NCBI GenBank assembly: GCA_905480065.1 | Contig: CAJQOV010000122.1 | Span: 1 to 13,720, forward strand | Origin: an uncultured Gammaproteobacteria bacterium | GTDB taxonomy: Bacteria; Pseudomonadota; Gammaproteobacteria; UBA9214 | Reading direction: 5' to 3' | Length of the DNA stretch: 13,720 nt | The notes under the pieces: model-generated | What the model was told of the DNA's origin: nothing | Databases searched by the model: none | Seen by the model: the letters and a program-made list of their open reading frames with translations, nothing else | Translations under genes and position numbers: made by a program | Shown: positions 1 through 7,599 of the stretch, in pieces | Numbering within the stretch: the first letter of the stretch is position 1 | Layout of the letters: each line of letters opens with the position of its first letter

Positions 1-73
1 GCTGGACTACCTCAAGGGCAAGGACAGCAAGCGTTACCAGGATCTGATCGAAAATCTGGGCCTGCGTCGCTAG
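1..73 (+). CDS. rpsO: 30S ribosomal protein S15 (3' end only)
   Basis: The first 73 bases encode the last 23 residues of a protein, ending LIENLGLRR and a TAG stop at 71-73. This tail, with YLKGKDSKRYQDLI before it, is the highly conserved C-terminus of ribosomal protein S15, a primary 16S rRNA-binding protein of the small-subunit platform. The gene begins outside the window. It lies 62 bases upstream of pnp, the usual gammaproteobacterial rpsO-pnp order, in which the two genes are commonly co-transcribed. The identification rests on a short tail, but motif and neighbour agree. Confidence 0.93.
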   Translation, partial: LDYLKGKDSKRYQDLIENLGLRR

Positions 74-77
74 CGGC

Positions 78-97
78 CACAGCGCATTTGCGCTGTG
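78..97 (+). other. rpsO-pnp intergenic hairpin
   Basis: A perfect 8-bp inverted repeat, CACAGCGC / GCGCTGTG around an ATTT loop, starts four bases after the rpsO stop. No T-run follows, so it is not a classical intrinsic terminator. In E. coli the rpsO-pnp spacer holds a leaky terminator and structured RNA cut by RNase III, which lets PNPase control its own mRNA. This hairpin could protect the rpsO 3' end or act as a processing site. That role is inferred from position only. Confidence 0.5.
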
Positions 98-135
98 CCT
101 GACCGGTTACCCTCTTCAACACAGGAACATTACTC

Positions 136-2217
136 GTGAGCTTACTCAAAAAATCCTTCCAGTACGGTAATCAAACCGTCACGCTGGAAACCGGGGAGAT
201 CGCCCGCCAGTGCAGTGCGGTCATTGTCAGTATGGGTGATACGCAGGTGCTTGCCACCGTGGTTGGCGACAAGAACATGATGGAAGGTCGCGACTTCTTC
301 CCGCTCACAGTCGATTATCAGGAAAAGGGTTACGCGGCAGGCCAGATACCGGGCAACTTCTTCCGCCGCGAGGGTCGTCCCAGCGAGGCAGAGACCTTGC
401 TGTGCCGGCTGGTCGATCGTCCGTTGCGTCCGCTGTTCCCGAAAGGATTTACCCACGAGGTGCAGGTAATCCTCACTGTCATCTCCTACGACCCGCAAAT
501 CAACCCGGATATTCCGGCCATGATCGGCGCTTCCGCCGCGATGTCGATTTCCGGCTTGCCGTTTGCCGGACCGATTGGCGCAGCGCGCGTCGGTTATATT
601 GATGGCAACTACGTACTGAACCCGACCACCGAGCAGATGGCCGATTCCCTGCTGGATCTGATTGTGTCCGGCACCGAAAGTGCGGTGTTAATGGTGGAGT
701 CGGAAGCGAAAGAGTTGCCGGAAGACGTCATGCTGGGTTCGGTGGTATTCGGTCACGAACAGCAGCAGGTGGTGATCAGGACGATCCGCGAATTTGCCGC
801 AGAGGTCAACACGCCGCCGATGCAGTGGACGGCCCCGCAGGAAAACACGGCGCTGATGGAAGCCGTTGCTGCCGCCGGTTCTGCGCAGATTATCGAAGCC
901 TACAAGATTGCCGACAAGCTCGAGCGTTACGGTGCGCTGAACGCGATTCGCGCCGCGCTGGTTGAACAGCTGGCAACCGAGGCAAGCGGCTTCAGTGCCG
1001 ACGCGGTGAAAGGCGCCATCGGCAAGCTGGAGAAAAAGCTCGTGCGTGGCCGCATTCTTTCCGGTGAGCGTCGTATCGACGGCCGCGACACCGCGACCGT
1101 ACGCCCGATCACCATCCGTACCGGTGTATTGCCGCGTGCCCATGGTTCCGCACTGTTCACCCGGGGCGAGACACAGGCACTGGTCGTTACCACGCTCGGC
1201 ACCGAGCGTGATGCGCAGCTGGTGGATGCCCTGTCCGGCAACAGCAAGGAAAGCTTCATGCTGCACTACAACTTCCCGCCCTACTGCGTCGGTGAAACCG
1301 GCCGCATCGGCGGGACCAAGCGCCGCGAAGTCGGCCACGGCAAGCTGGCCAAGCGTGGTGTCAGTGCGGTAATGCCAAGCAAGGAAAATTTCCCCTACAC
1401 CATTCGCGTGGTATCCGAGATTACCGAGTCCAACGGTTCCAGTTCGATGGCCAGTGTCTGTGGCAGCAGCCTGTCACTGATGGATGCCGGGGTGCCAATC
1501 AGCGCACCGGTGGCCGGTGTTGCCATGGGCCTGATCAAGGAAGGCGACGATTACGCGGTGCTGACCGACATCCTGGGCGACGAGGACCATCTCGGCGACA
1601 TGGATTTCAAGGTTGCCGGTACCAGCAAGGGTGTCAACGCGCTGCAGATGGATATCAAGATCCAGGGCATTACCCGGGAAATCATGGAGAAGGCACTGGC
1701 CCAGGCGCGCGATGGACGTATGCATATCCTGGGTGAAATGAACAAGGTAATTACCGCCCCTCGCGAGGAAGTTTCTGCGTTCGCGCCGCGCTATATCACC
1801 ATGAAAATCAATCCGGACAAGATCCGCGATGTAATCGGCAAGGGCGGTGCAACCATCCGTTCCATTACCGAGGAAACCGGTGCCAGCATTGATATCGATG
1901 ATAACGGCAACATCAAGATCGCCTCGGTAGACCTGGAGGCAGGTAACGAGGCGCGGCGCCGTATCGAGCAGATTACCGCCGATGTCGAGGTCGGCTCGGT
2001 CTACGACGGCAGGGTTGCCAAGCTGATGGACTTCGGCGCCTTTGTCACTATTCTGCCCGGCAAGGACGGACTGGTGCATATCTCGCAGATTTGCGAGGAG
2101 CGGGTACAGAATGTCAGCGACAAGCTGGCGGAAGGCGATGTCGTCAAGGTCAAGGTGCTGGAAGTCGACAAGCAGGGCCGCATCCGTCTGAGCATGAAGG
2201 CGGTGACGCTGGACTAG
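136..2217 (+). CDS. pnp: polyribonucleotide nucleotidyltransferase (PNPase)
   Basis: PNPase is a trimeric, phosphate-dependent 3'-to-5' exoribonuclease of mRNA decay and RNA quality control, and part of the degradosome in E. coli. The 693-residue product has the full family layout: two RNase PH-like domains joined by a helical linker (FFRREGRPSE near residue 76, GERRIDGRD opening the second core), then a KH domain from about residue 555 (RDVIGKGGATIR) and an S1 domain from about residue 619 (GAFVTILPGKDGLVHIS). The catalytic stretch ILGDEDHLGDMDFK includes D484, D490 and K492, which correspond to the metal-binding D486, D492 and K494 of E. coli. Length is normal. The start is GTG at 136, with AGGA about nine bases upstream at 123-126; non-ATG starts are known for pnp. 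It probably shares transcripts with rpsO and ends at the hairpin at 2248-2272. Confidence 0.98.
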   Translation: MSLLKKSFQYGNQTVTLETGEIARQCSAVIVSMGDTQVLATVVGDKNMMEGRDFFPLTVDYQEKGYAAGQIPGNFFRREGRPSEAETLLCRLVDRPLRPLFPKGFTHEVQVILTVISYDPQINPDIPAMIGASAAMSISGLPFAGPIGAARVGYIDGNYVLNPTTEQMADSLLDLIVSGTESAVLMVESEAKELPEDVMLGSVVFGHEQQQVVIRTIREFAAEVNTPPMQWTAPQENTALMEAVAAAGSAQIIEAYKIADKLERYGALNAIRAALVEQLATEASGFSADAVKGAIGKLEKKLVRGRILSGERRIDGRDTATVRPITIRTGVLPRAHGSALFTRGETQALVVTTLGTERDAQLVDALSGNSKESFMLHYNFPPYCVGETGRIGGTKRREVGHGKLAKRGVSAVMPSKENFPYTIRVVSEITESNGSSSMASVCGSSLSLMDAGVPISAPVAGVAMGLIKEGDDYAVLTDILGDEDHLGDMDFKVAGTSKGVNALQMDIKIQGITREIMEKALAQARDGRMHILGEMNKVITAPREEVSAFAPRYITMKINPDKIRDVIGKGGATIRSITEETGASIDIDDNGNIKIASVDLEAGNEARRRIEQITADVEVGSVYDGRVAKLMDFGAFVTILPGKDGLVHISQICEERVQNVSDKLAEGDVVKVKVLEVDKQGRIRLSMKAVTLD

Positions 2218-2247
2218 TAGTCTGCGCTGGCGTCGCAGCAGCAAACG

Positions 2248-2272
2248 AAAGGGGCCATACGGCCCCTTTTTT
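2248..2272 (+). terminator. intrinsic terminator of pnp
   Basis: GGGGCC (2251-2256), loop ATAC, then GGCCCC (2261-2266) form a GC-rich stem that AAA/TTT pairs can extend. A run of six T (2267-2272) follows directly. It lies about 30 bases after the pnp stop. On the opposite strand the tract after the stem is TTTCGTTT, so it may also weakly stop leftward transcription leaving bcp. Confidence 0.92.
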
Positions 2273-2384
2273 GTTGTGATGCCATGCGGGCCTGGCGGGA
2301 TGTCGGGATATGCCCCGGTTCCTGCAAGCCAATGATTGCCGGGTCGGTGATCGGGTTGCGGGTGGCGTTACCCGGGTGATCGGT

Positions 2385-2858
2385 TCAGTTGCCTCCGGCG
2401 CGCTGCCTGACAAATGCCAGCATCTTGCGCGCGTGGTCCTTGGGGGTGACACCATATTCCACGTAGGCGAGCCTGCCATCCGGATCGACCACGAAAGTGG
2501 AGCGTACGATGCCCAGCTTGCGCACCCCGTTCTTTTCCTTTTCCTGGATCACGCCATAGTTGTTGCAGGCCTCCTTTTCCACGTCCGCCAGCAATGTCAC
2601 CCGCAGTCCGTATTTCTGTCGAAAGGCCTGGTGGCTGAAGCAATCGTTGCTGCTGATGCCAAGTACCTGGATGCCGTCTGCGGTGTAGTCATCGATCAGA
2701 TCGGTAAATTCGTTGGCCTGTATGGTGCAGCCCGGCGTGTCGTCCTCGGGATAAAAATAGACGACTACCCAGGACCCGGAAAATTCCGCCAGCGTCCGCA
2801 ATTTCATGTCCGAGTCCGGTAATTCAATTGCCGGTGCAATGGCGCCTGTATTGAGCAT
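2385..2858 (-). CDS. bcp: thiol peroxidase of the BCP/PrxQ family
   Basis: A peroxiredoxin of the AhpC/TSA fold that reduces hydrogen and organic peroxides with a reactive Cys, normally recharged by thioredoxin. The ATG at 2858 was chosen because the product then begins MLNTGAIAPAIELPD like the family, has a GGGGA ribosome site just upstream, and is 157 residues long (E. coli Bcp has 156). The longer frame up to 3035 adds a low-complexity leader without family character. The active site is YPEDDTPGCT with peroxidatic C44. The resolving Cys five residues later in E. coli (C50) is N49 here, and R80 sits where some PrxQ proteins carry the alternative resolving Cys. C73 and C98 are the only other cysteines. 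The gene is probably monocistronic and converges with pnp. Confidence 0.94.
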   Translation of the reverse strand: MLNTGAIAPAIELPDSDMKLRTLAEFSGSWVVVYFYPEDDTPGCTIQANEFTDLIDDYTADGIQVLGISSNDCFSHQAFRQKYGLRVTLLADVEKEACNNYGVIQEKEKNGVRKLGIVRSTFVVDPDGRLAYVEYGVTPKDHARKMLAFVRQRAGGN

Positions 2859-3046
2859 GCTTTTCCCCGTCTGCTGTATTGTAATGTGCCGGCCTGGCCA
2901 GACGAGGTAGAGTGTAGCGCAAGAACACGGCTGTGCTAAGTCCTTTGGCGAGGATGACTGCGGGGCACTCTGTTGACACTGCGCTGGCGTGGCTGCACGG
3001 GCGGGTGTATGCCGGTCCGGCATGACAGCTGGCAATGCGTAGCTAG

Positions 3047-3099
3047 AAAACCGGCTTGATTACCGGAAATACCAGGCTGGTCAGCTGGGTGACCGGTTT
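3047..3099 (-). terminator. possible terminator after the Sel1-repeat gene
   Basis: Read leftward, AAACCGG (3099-3093) pairs with CCGGTTT (3054-3048), and a nested GGTCA/TGACC pair lies inside the long loop. The T-tract is only TTTTCT and part of it belongs to the stem. It starts eight bases beyond the stop codon of the leftward Sel1 gene, so a terminator role fits the position, but the structure is weak. Confidence 0.27.
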
Positions 3100-3106
3100 G
3101 CGGATA

Positions 3107-4393
3107 CTACTTGCCGACCGCGAGCGTGCGCGGGCTGGTCAACAGAAAGGCATGGGTGTTGTTCTTCAGGCAGGACAGCGTTTCACCGTTCTTGAAGCTG
3201 CACTCCAGCGTGTGTGGGCTGCCCCAGCCGGTTTTTACCTGGGGAGCTTGCGCACTGTTGCCATCCGTGGCAGCAACGTCGGTTCCCGTCGCCGGATTTG
3301 CCTCGATAACAAGGTTGCGGTAGGTAACCGAGAAACTGCCATCGTTGCTGAAGTTCTCAATGATTGCCTTGGTCTTGAAGCGCACTACGTTGTTACCTGA
3401 CTTGCTGGTCTGGTCCTCACTGTAGCAGACAATCCTGTTGTCCTCGGTCCGGCAATTATTGATAGCGGAGGGCAGGTAGGGTACCGGGCTGCTGTCCCGG
3501 CTCCAGGCACCAAGCATCAGGTCTTCGATCTGGTACTGCCTGGATGTGGCCCGGGGTTTTTTCTGCTGCTTAACGGTATTCTTCGCGGGCGCAGTACTTG
3601 CGCTTTGCTTGCTGTTGGTTACTTCGACAACTACCTTGGGAACTTCCATGACATCCGCTGCGGCCCCGACTTCGGGCTTGGGCGCCGCCCTGGTACGAGC
3701 TGCGGCCTTCTCCATGTTCAAGTTCTCTGTCACGTTGATGATTTCGACCCGCGCCTGGTCAAATCCGCCGTCGACTGCCTTGCCCAGCCACTGCAGGGCG
3801 AGCGTGTTGTTGCGACGGGTACCCTTGCCCTCGCCATACATTCTCCCCAGGTAATATTGCGCCGCCGGGAAATCATGTTCTGCGGCAATCCCGAACCACT
3901 TGAAGGCCTCGGTCGGGTTGCTGCGTACACCGGTACCCTCATAATAGATCAGCCCCAGTTTGTAGGCGGCCTTGTCGTAACCCTGGTTGGCAGATTGTTC
4001 GAATGCCTTGATGGCACTGATGTAGTCGATGTCGGCACCGACACCCATCATGTACATATTGCCGAGGTCATACAGACTTTCACGATCGCCTTTTTCGGCC
4101 TGCGAGAAAGTTCTGTCGAAGCGCGTCGCGTTTTCTTCCATCAGGTTCAGTCGTGAAACAGCGCGCGGATGATTTTGTGCGGCTGCCTTGCGATACCACT
4201 CGAGCGCCTTGTTGCGGTCCGCCTGGACGCCACGTCCATTCTGGTACATGGTGCCCACGTCATACTGTGCTTCACTGTTGCCGCTGTTCGCCTCGTTGAG
4301 CTTGTCCCTGAACAGGGAGTTCCAGATGTCGTTCTCGCCGTGACTGAGCATGGAAGTTAGCAGCAGACCGAGTGCGAGTGCGATTCTGTTCAT
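3107..4393 (-). CDS. exported Sel1-repeat protein with unrecognised C-terminal region
   Basis: A 428-residue protein beginning with a signal-peptide-like segment, MNRIALALGLLLTSMLSHG, so probably exported to the periplasm; there is no lipobox cysteine. Four Sel1-type (TPR-like) repeats lie at about residues 41-78, 105-140, 141-176 and 177-213, recognisable by GTMYQNGRGV, GNMYMMGVGA, GLIYYEGTGV and GRMYGEGKGT. Such repeats usually bind other proteins. A low-complexity Ala/Lys/Thr linker (about 228-285) leads to residues 286-428, which I do not recognise. That region has four cysteines in two close pairs (C314/C323 and C398/C408) and could form disulfides in the periplasm. Its beta-like character and the AWSRDS motif near residue 296 are only suggestive. 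The ATG at 4393 has a weak AGGT ribosome site. The gene stands alone with its own AT-rich upstream region. Partner and function are unknown. Confidence 0.88.
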   Translation of the reverse strand: MNRIALALGLLLTSMLSHGENDIWNSLFRDKLNEANSGNSEAQYDVGTMYQNGRGVQADRNKALEWYRKAAAQNHPRAVSRLNLMEENATRFDRTFSQAEKGDRESLYDLGNMYMMGVGADIDYISAIKAFEQSANQGYDKAAYKLGLIYYEGTGVRSNPTEAFKWFGIAAEHDFPAAQYYLGRMYGEGKGTRRNNTLALQWLGKAVDGGFDQARVEIINVTENLNMEKAAARTRAAPKPEVGAAADVMEVPKVVVEVTNSKQSASTAPAKNTVKQQKKPRATSRQYQIEDLMLGAWSRDSSPVPYLPSAINNCRTEDNRIVCYSEDQTSKSGNNVVRFKTKAIIENFSNDGSFSVTYRNLVIEANPATGTDVAATDGNSAQAPQVKTGWGSPHTLECSFKNGETLSCLKNNTHAFLLTSPRTLAVGK

Positions 4394-4502
4394 AGCTTGT
4401 GACCTGTGCGTGGGGACCGGACGACGGGCTGGGTACGCCTTGATACCGCTGTTATCGGTATCCCCGGGGAGGTCTTGAGATGGCGGGCTTTTTAGGTATT
4501 AA

Positions 4503-4523
4503 AATAACAACAATAACAATAAC
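4503..4523. repeat. AATAAC short repeat in an AT-rich spacer
   Basis: Three copies of AATAAC (4503-4508, 4512-4517, 4518-4523), the first two separated by AAC, lie in a stretch of about 60 bases (4494-4552) that is almost entirely A+T and stands out from the GC-rich surroundings. It overlaps the likely promoter of the Sel1-repeat gene. It may be an upstream A/T element, a binding site for a nucleoid protein, or slippage-prone DNA. Confidence 0.5.
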
Positions 4524-4541
4524 ATATAAAGTATTTATCAA
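4513..4541 (-). promoter_or_regulatory. candidate promoter of the Sel1-repeat gene
   Basis: On the minus strand TTGATA (4541-4536, five of six matches to the sigma-70 -35 box) is followed after 17 bases by TGTTAT (4518-4513, four of six matches to the -10 box). The region is very AT-rich and lies about 120 bases before the start codon. AT-rich DNA gives many chance matches, so the exact boxes are uncertain. Confidence 0.35.
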
Positions 4542-4580
4542 TATATTTTTAATGACTGCCGGAAGCGGGCTGCGCAGTTT

Positions 4581-5555
4581 TCAAGCCTGCGGGCGGTGCT
4601 TCAGGTACTTCAGGTGCTGCAGGATACGCTGTTCCAGCCAGTAGCCGGCCTGGCCGGGCCAGGTCCCGCTCACGAAGCCGACATGCCCGCCGTTGGCAGA
4701 CAGTTCCAGCGTGACGGAAGCGCCGAGTTGATCTGCAGCGGGTAGCGCGCTGGCTGGCAGAAACGGGTCGTCCCGGGCCTGCAGGATCAGCACCGGTATG
4801 CGGATATGTTGCAGGAATTGCCGACTGCTGCTGCGGCGGTAGTAATCATCCACGTCCCGGAAGCCATGCAGCGGTGCAGTGACAGCATTGTCGAAGGCGT
4901 GAAAACTGCGTAGCAGGTGGAGTTGTTGTAACGGGATCGGCGGCGTGTGCAGTCGTGCCTTGAGGCGTACGGATTGCAGCAGTCTGGCCAGAAGGTGTTG
5001 ACGGTAGATGCGCGACAAACCCTGCTGCAGGCGCCGTGCCGCTGCGTCGAGATCGAAGGGTACCGATATCGCGATCGCGGTCTGCAGGGGGGCCAGCTCA
5101 CCCTGTTCGCCGAGCCACTTCAGCAATACATTGCCGCCCAGCGAAAAGCCGATTGCGGCAGTAACCCTTGTTGTTGCTGATTTGCCCAGCAGGCGCATGA
5201 CAAAATCCAGGTCTGCGGTATCGCCGGAGTGATAGCTGCGCGCGAGCCGGTTTGGTTCACCACTGCGGCCGCGGAAATACAGCAACCCGGCCTGGTATCC
5301 CTGCCTGGCAAGCAGGCCCAGCAATGCGCCACTATAGTGTGAGTCCAGTGACCCTTCCAGGCCATGCAGCAACAGAATGCGCGGCCTTCCCGCTAGCGCT
5401 GTCCAGTCGATATCAACGAAGTCACCGTCCGGTAACTCGACGCGCTGGCGCAGCAGTGCCGGTGCTACGCGCCTGCGCAACAGGGACGGGAACAAGGTCT
5501 GCAGGTGCGCGCCAGGCAGCCACCAGGCCGGGCGGAATGCGCTTTCCGTGATCAT
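4581..5555 (-). CDS. yheT: YheT-family alpha/beta hydrolase
   Basis: A 324-residue hydrolase of the YheT/EMB8 (ABHD1/3-like) group; physiological substrates in bacteria are poorly defined, with carboxylester or lipid substrates suspected. The family signature is clear: the N-terminal motif RPAWWLPGAHLQTLFPSLLR, HGLEGS (oxyanion region), the nucleophile elbow GFSLGGN with S138, an acidic motif ARDDPFLP with D262/D263, and the catalytic histidine H291 in GGHVGFV. Length is close to E. coli YheT (about 340). The ATG at 5555 lies 30 bases after the acs stop, so the two are probably co-transcribed, although no functional link is established. The ribosome site is poor (GGGG a few bases upstream), which fits coupling to acs translation. 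No convincing terminator follows. Confidence 0.93.
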   Translation of the reverse strand: MITESAFRPAWWLPGAHLQTLFPSLLRRRVAPALLRQRVELPDGDFVDIDWTALAGRPRILLLHGLEGSLDSHYSGALLGLLARQGYQAGLLYFRGRSGEPNRLARSYHSGDTADLDFVMRLLGKSATTRVTAAIGFSLGGNVLLKWLGEQGELAPLQTAIAISVPFDLDAAARRLQQGLSRIYRQHLLARLLQSVRLKARLHTPPIPLQQLHLLRSFHAFDNAVTAPLHGFRDVDDYYRRSSSRQFLQHIRIPVLILQARDDPFLPASALPAADQLGASVTLELSANGGHVGFVSGTWPGQAGYWLEQRILQHLKYLKHRPQA

Positions 5556-5585
5556 GCCCCGGTCAGCAGTTTGTGGATGCCTGTT

Positions 5586-7523
5586 TCAGCTGCTGGTGCG
5601 GTTGGCGATCAGGTCATCGACCACGGCTGGGTCGGCCAGTGTCGACGTATCGCCGAGCTGGTCGATTTGATTGGCCGCGATCTTGCGCAGGATACGGCGC
5701 ATGATCTTGCCGGAGCGTGTCTTGGGTAATCCCGGCGCCCACTGGATGATGTCCGGTGTTGCAATTGGCCCGATTTCATTGCGCACGTGCTGTACCAGCT
5801 CCTTGCGCAACGCATCGCTGGGTTCCCAGCCGTTCACCAGGGTTACATAGGCATAAATGCCCTGGCCCTTGATTTCGTGCGGGTAGCCGACAATGGCTGC
5901 TTCCGCAACTGCTTCGTGCAACACCAGTGCACTCTCCAGCTCGGCAGTCCCGAGGTTATGTCCGGACACGATCAGGACGTCGTCAACGCGGCCGGTGATC
6001 CAGTAATAGCCGTCCGCGTCGCGCCGTGCGCCGTCACCGGTGAAGTACATGCCGGGGAAGGTGGAGAAGTAGGTGTCGATCAGGCGCTGGTGATTGCCAT
6101 ACACGGTACGGATCTGCCCCGGCCACGGATGCGTAATGACCAGGCTGCCTTCCGCTTCACCCTCGAGAACCTTTCCCTCGGCATTGACGATAGCGGGTTG
6201 TACGCCAAAGAACGGGAAGCTGGCCGAGCCGGGTTTCATGCGCGTGGCGCCGGGTAGCGGGGTGATCATGTGGCCGCCGGTTTCGGTCTGCCACCAGGTG
6301 TCGACGATCGGGCAGCGGGCCTCGCCAATCTTGTGGTAGTACCTTTCCCATGCCTCCGGATTGATCGGTTCACCGACCGTGCCGAGCAGGCGCAGACTGC
6401 TGCGTGAGGTGCTTTTCACCGGAGCGTCGCCCATGCGCATCAGGGAGCGCAATGCCGTCGGCGCGGTATAGAAGGTGTTTACCTGGTGCTTGTCGCAGAC
6501 CTGCCAGAAACGCGAGGCGTCCGGGTAAGTCGGTATACCTTCGAATACCAGTGAAATGGCGCCATTCGCGAGTGGGCCATAGATGATGTAGCTGTGTCCG
6601 GTGATCCAGCCGACATCGGCTGTACACCAGTAGATGTCGCCGTCGTGATAATCGAACACATATTTGTGTGTGATGGCGGCAAACAGCAGGTATCCGCCGG
6701 TGGTGTGCAACACGCCCTTGGGCTTGCCGGTAGAGCCCGACGTATACAGGATGAACAGCGGGTCTTCCGCATCCATCCATTCAACCGGGCAATCGACCGG
6801 CATGTCAGCGACAATCTCGTGGTACCAGAAGTCGCGGTTTTCATGCCAGTCAACCGGGTTGCCGGTGCGGCGTACTACCAGCACGGTAGCCACGTTCGGG
6901 CAGGACTTGAGCGCCTTGTCGACGTTGCCCTTGAGCGGGATGGTCTTGCCGCCGCGCAGGCCTTCATCGGCAGTGATCACCGTGTGGCAGTCCGAGTCGA
7001 GAATACGGTCCTTGATCGAGTCCGGTGAGAAACCACCGAATACTACGGAATGAATTGCACCGATACGGGCGCAGGCGAGCATGGCATAGACCGCTTCCGG
7101 GATCATCGGCATGTAGATGCAGACGCGGTCGCCCTTGCCGACATTGCGTGCCTTCAGTGCGTTGGCCAGCTGACAGACGTGTTCATATAATTCGCCGTAA
7201 CTGATGTGTGCATCGTCGGCGGGATCGTCACCTTCCCAGATCAGGGCGGTTTGTGTGGCACGTTTCTCCAGGTGCCGGTCGATACAGTTGTAGCAGGCAT
7301 TCAGCTTGCCACCCTCGAACCAGCGGATGTGACCTTTGTTGAAGTCCCACTCCAGCACCTTCTCCCAGGGTTGCTCCCAGCTCAGCAAGCGGGATGCCTG
7401 TTCGGCCCAGAAACCGGCAGGATCCTCGATCGACTGGCGGTACATGGCCGAAACCTGCTCTGCATTCAGGTGAGCACGTGCGGCAAAGGATTCCGGTACT
7501 TCATAAATCTTGCTGTCAGACAT
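5586..7523 (-). CDS. acs: acetyl-CoA synthetase (AMP-forming)
   Basis: Activates acetate to acetyl-AMP and then acetyl-CoA in the cytoplasm, the high-affinity route for acetate use. The 645-residue product has the complete ANL-enzyme layout: phosphate-binding loop YTSGSTGKPKG from residue 260, the DTWWQTETGG motif lining nucleotide and acetate pockets, the hinge region GRVDDV, and the C-terminal PKTRSGKIMRRI containing K606, which matches the lysine acetylated to inactivate Acs in E. coli and Salmonella. One oddity: the normally conserved SGHR motif reads SGHN (N523), confirmed in the DNA as codon AAC; this is the position of Arg526 in Salmonella Acs as I recall the alignment. The ATG at 7523 has GGAG eight bases upstream. 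It leads a probable acs-yheT unit, with a promoter in the gap after gluQ. Confidence 0.97.
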   Translation of the reverse strand: MSDSKIYEVPESFAARAHLNAEQVSAMYRQSIEDPAGFWAEQASRLLSWEQPWEKVLEWDFNKGHIRWFEGGKLNACYNCIDRHLEKRATQTALIWEGDDPADDAHISYGELYEHVCQLANALKARNVGKGDRVCIYMPMIPEAVYAMLACARIGAIHSVVFGGFSPDSIKDRILDSDCHTVITADEGLRGGKTIPLKGNVDKALKSCPNVATVLVVRRTGNPVDWHENRDFWYHEIVADMPVDCPVEWMDAEDPLFILYTSGSTGKPKGVLHTTGGYLLFAAITHKYVFDYHDGDIYWCTADVGWITGHSYIIYGPLANGAISLVFEGIPTYPDASRFWQVCDKHQVNTFYTAPTALRSLMRMGDAPVKSTSRSSLRLLGTVGEPINPEAWERYYHKIGEARCPIVDTWWQTETGGHMITPLPGATRMKPGSASFPFFGVQPAIVNAEGKVLEGEAEGSLVITHPWPGQIRTVYGNHQRLIDTYFSTFPGMYFTGDGARRDADGYYWITGRVDDVLIVSGHNLGTAELESALVLHEAVAEAAIVGYPHEIKGQGIYAYVTLVNGWEPSDALRKELVQHVRNEIGPIATPDIIQWAPGLPKTRSGKIMRRILRKIAANQIDQLGDTSTLADPAVVDDLIANRTSS

Positions 7524-7568
7524 ATTTTGCTCCGCGGGTCATATTGTGCATGCGGCACGTTGGGGCTG

Positions 7569-7592
7569 ATTATAGACAGATCATCTGGTCAA
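7569..7592 (-). promoter_or_regulatory. candidate acs promoter
   Basis: The 76-base gluQ-acs gap contains a perfect -10 hexamer, TATAAT (minus strand, 7574-7569), about 45 bases before the acs start. TG stands two bases before it, close to an extended -10. A TTGACC lies only 12 bases upstream (7592-7587), too close for a standard -35, so the promoter may depend on an activator or the extended -10. In E. coli acs is activated by CRP; I see no clear CRP site here. Confidence 0.45.
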
Positions 7593-7599
7593 TGGCATC

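Noticed and set aside
2310..2822. 170-codon open frame on the plus strand opposite bcp
   Set aside because: It is antisense to a clear peroxiredoxin gene and lacks recognisable motifs. Long antisense frames are common in GC-rich coding DNA and also occur here opposite pnp, acs, gluQ and the FGGY gene.
2859..3035. In-frame N-terminal extension of the bcp reading frame
   Set aside because: The added residues have no peroxiredoxin character, while the ATG at 2858 has a ribosome site and gives the family's normal length and N-terminus.
4581..7523. acs-yheT as a new acetate-linked lipid system
   Set aside because: Close spacing supports co-transcription only. YheT-type hydrolases are found beside many unrelated genes and no motif links this one to acetate.
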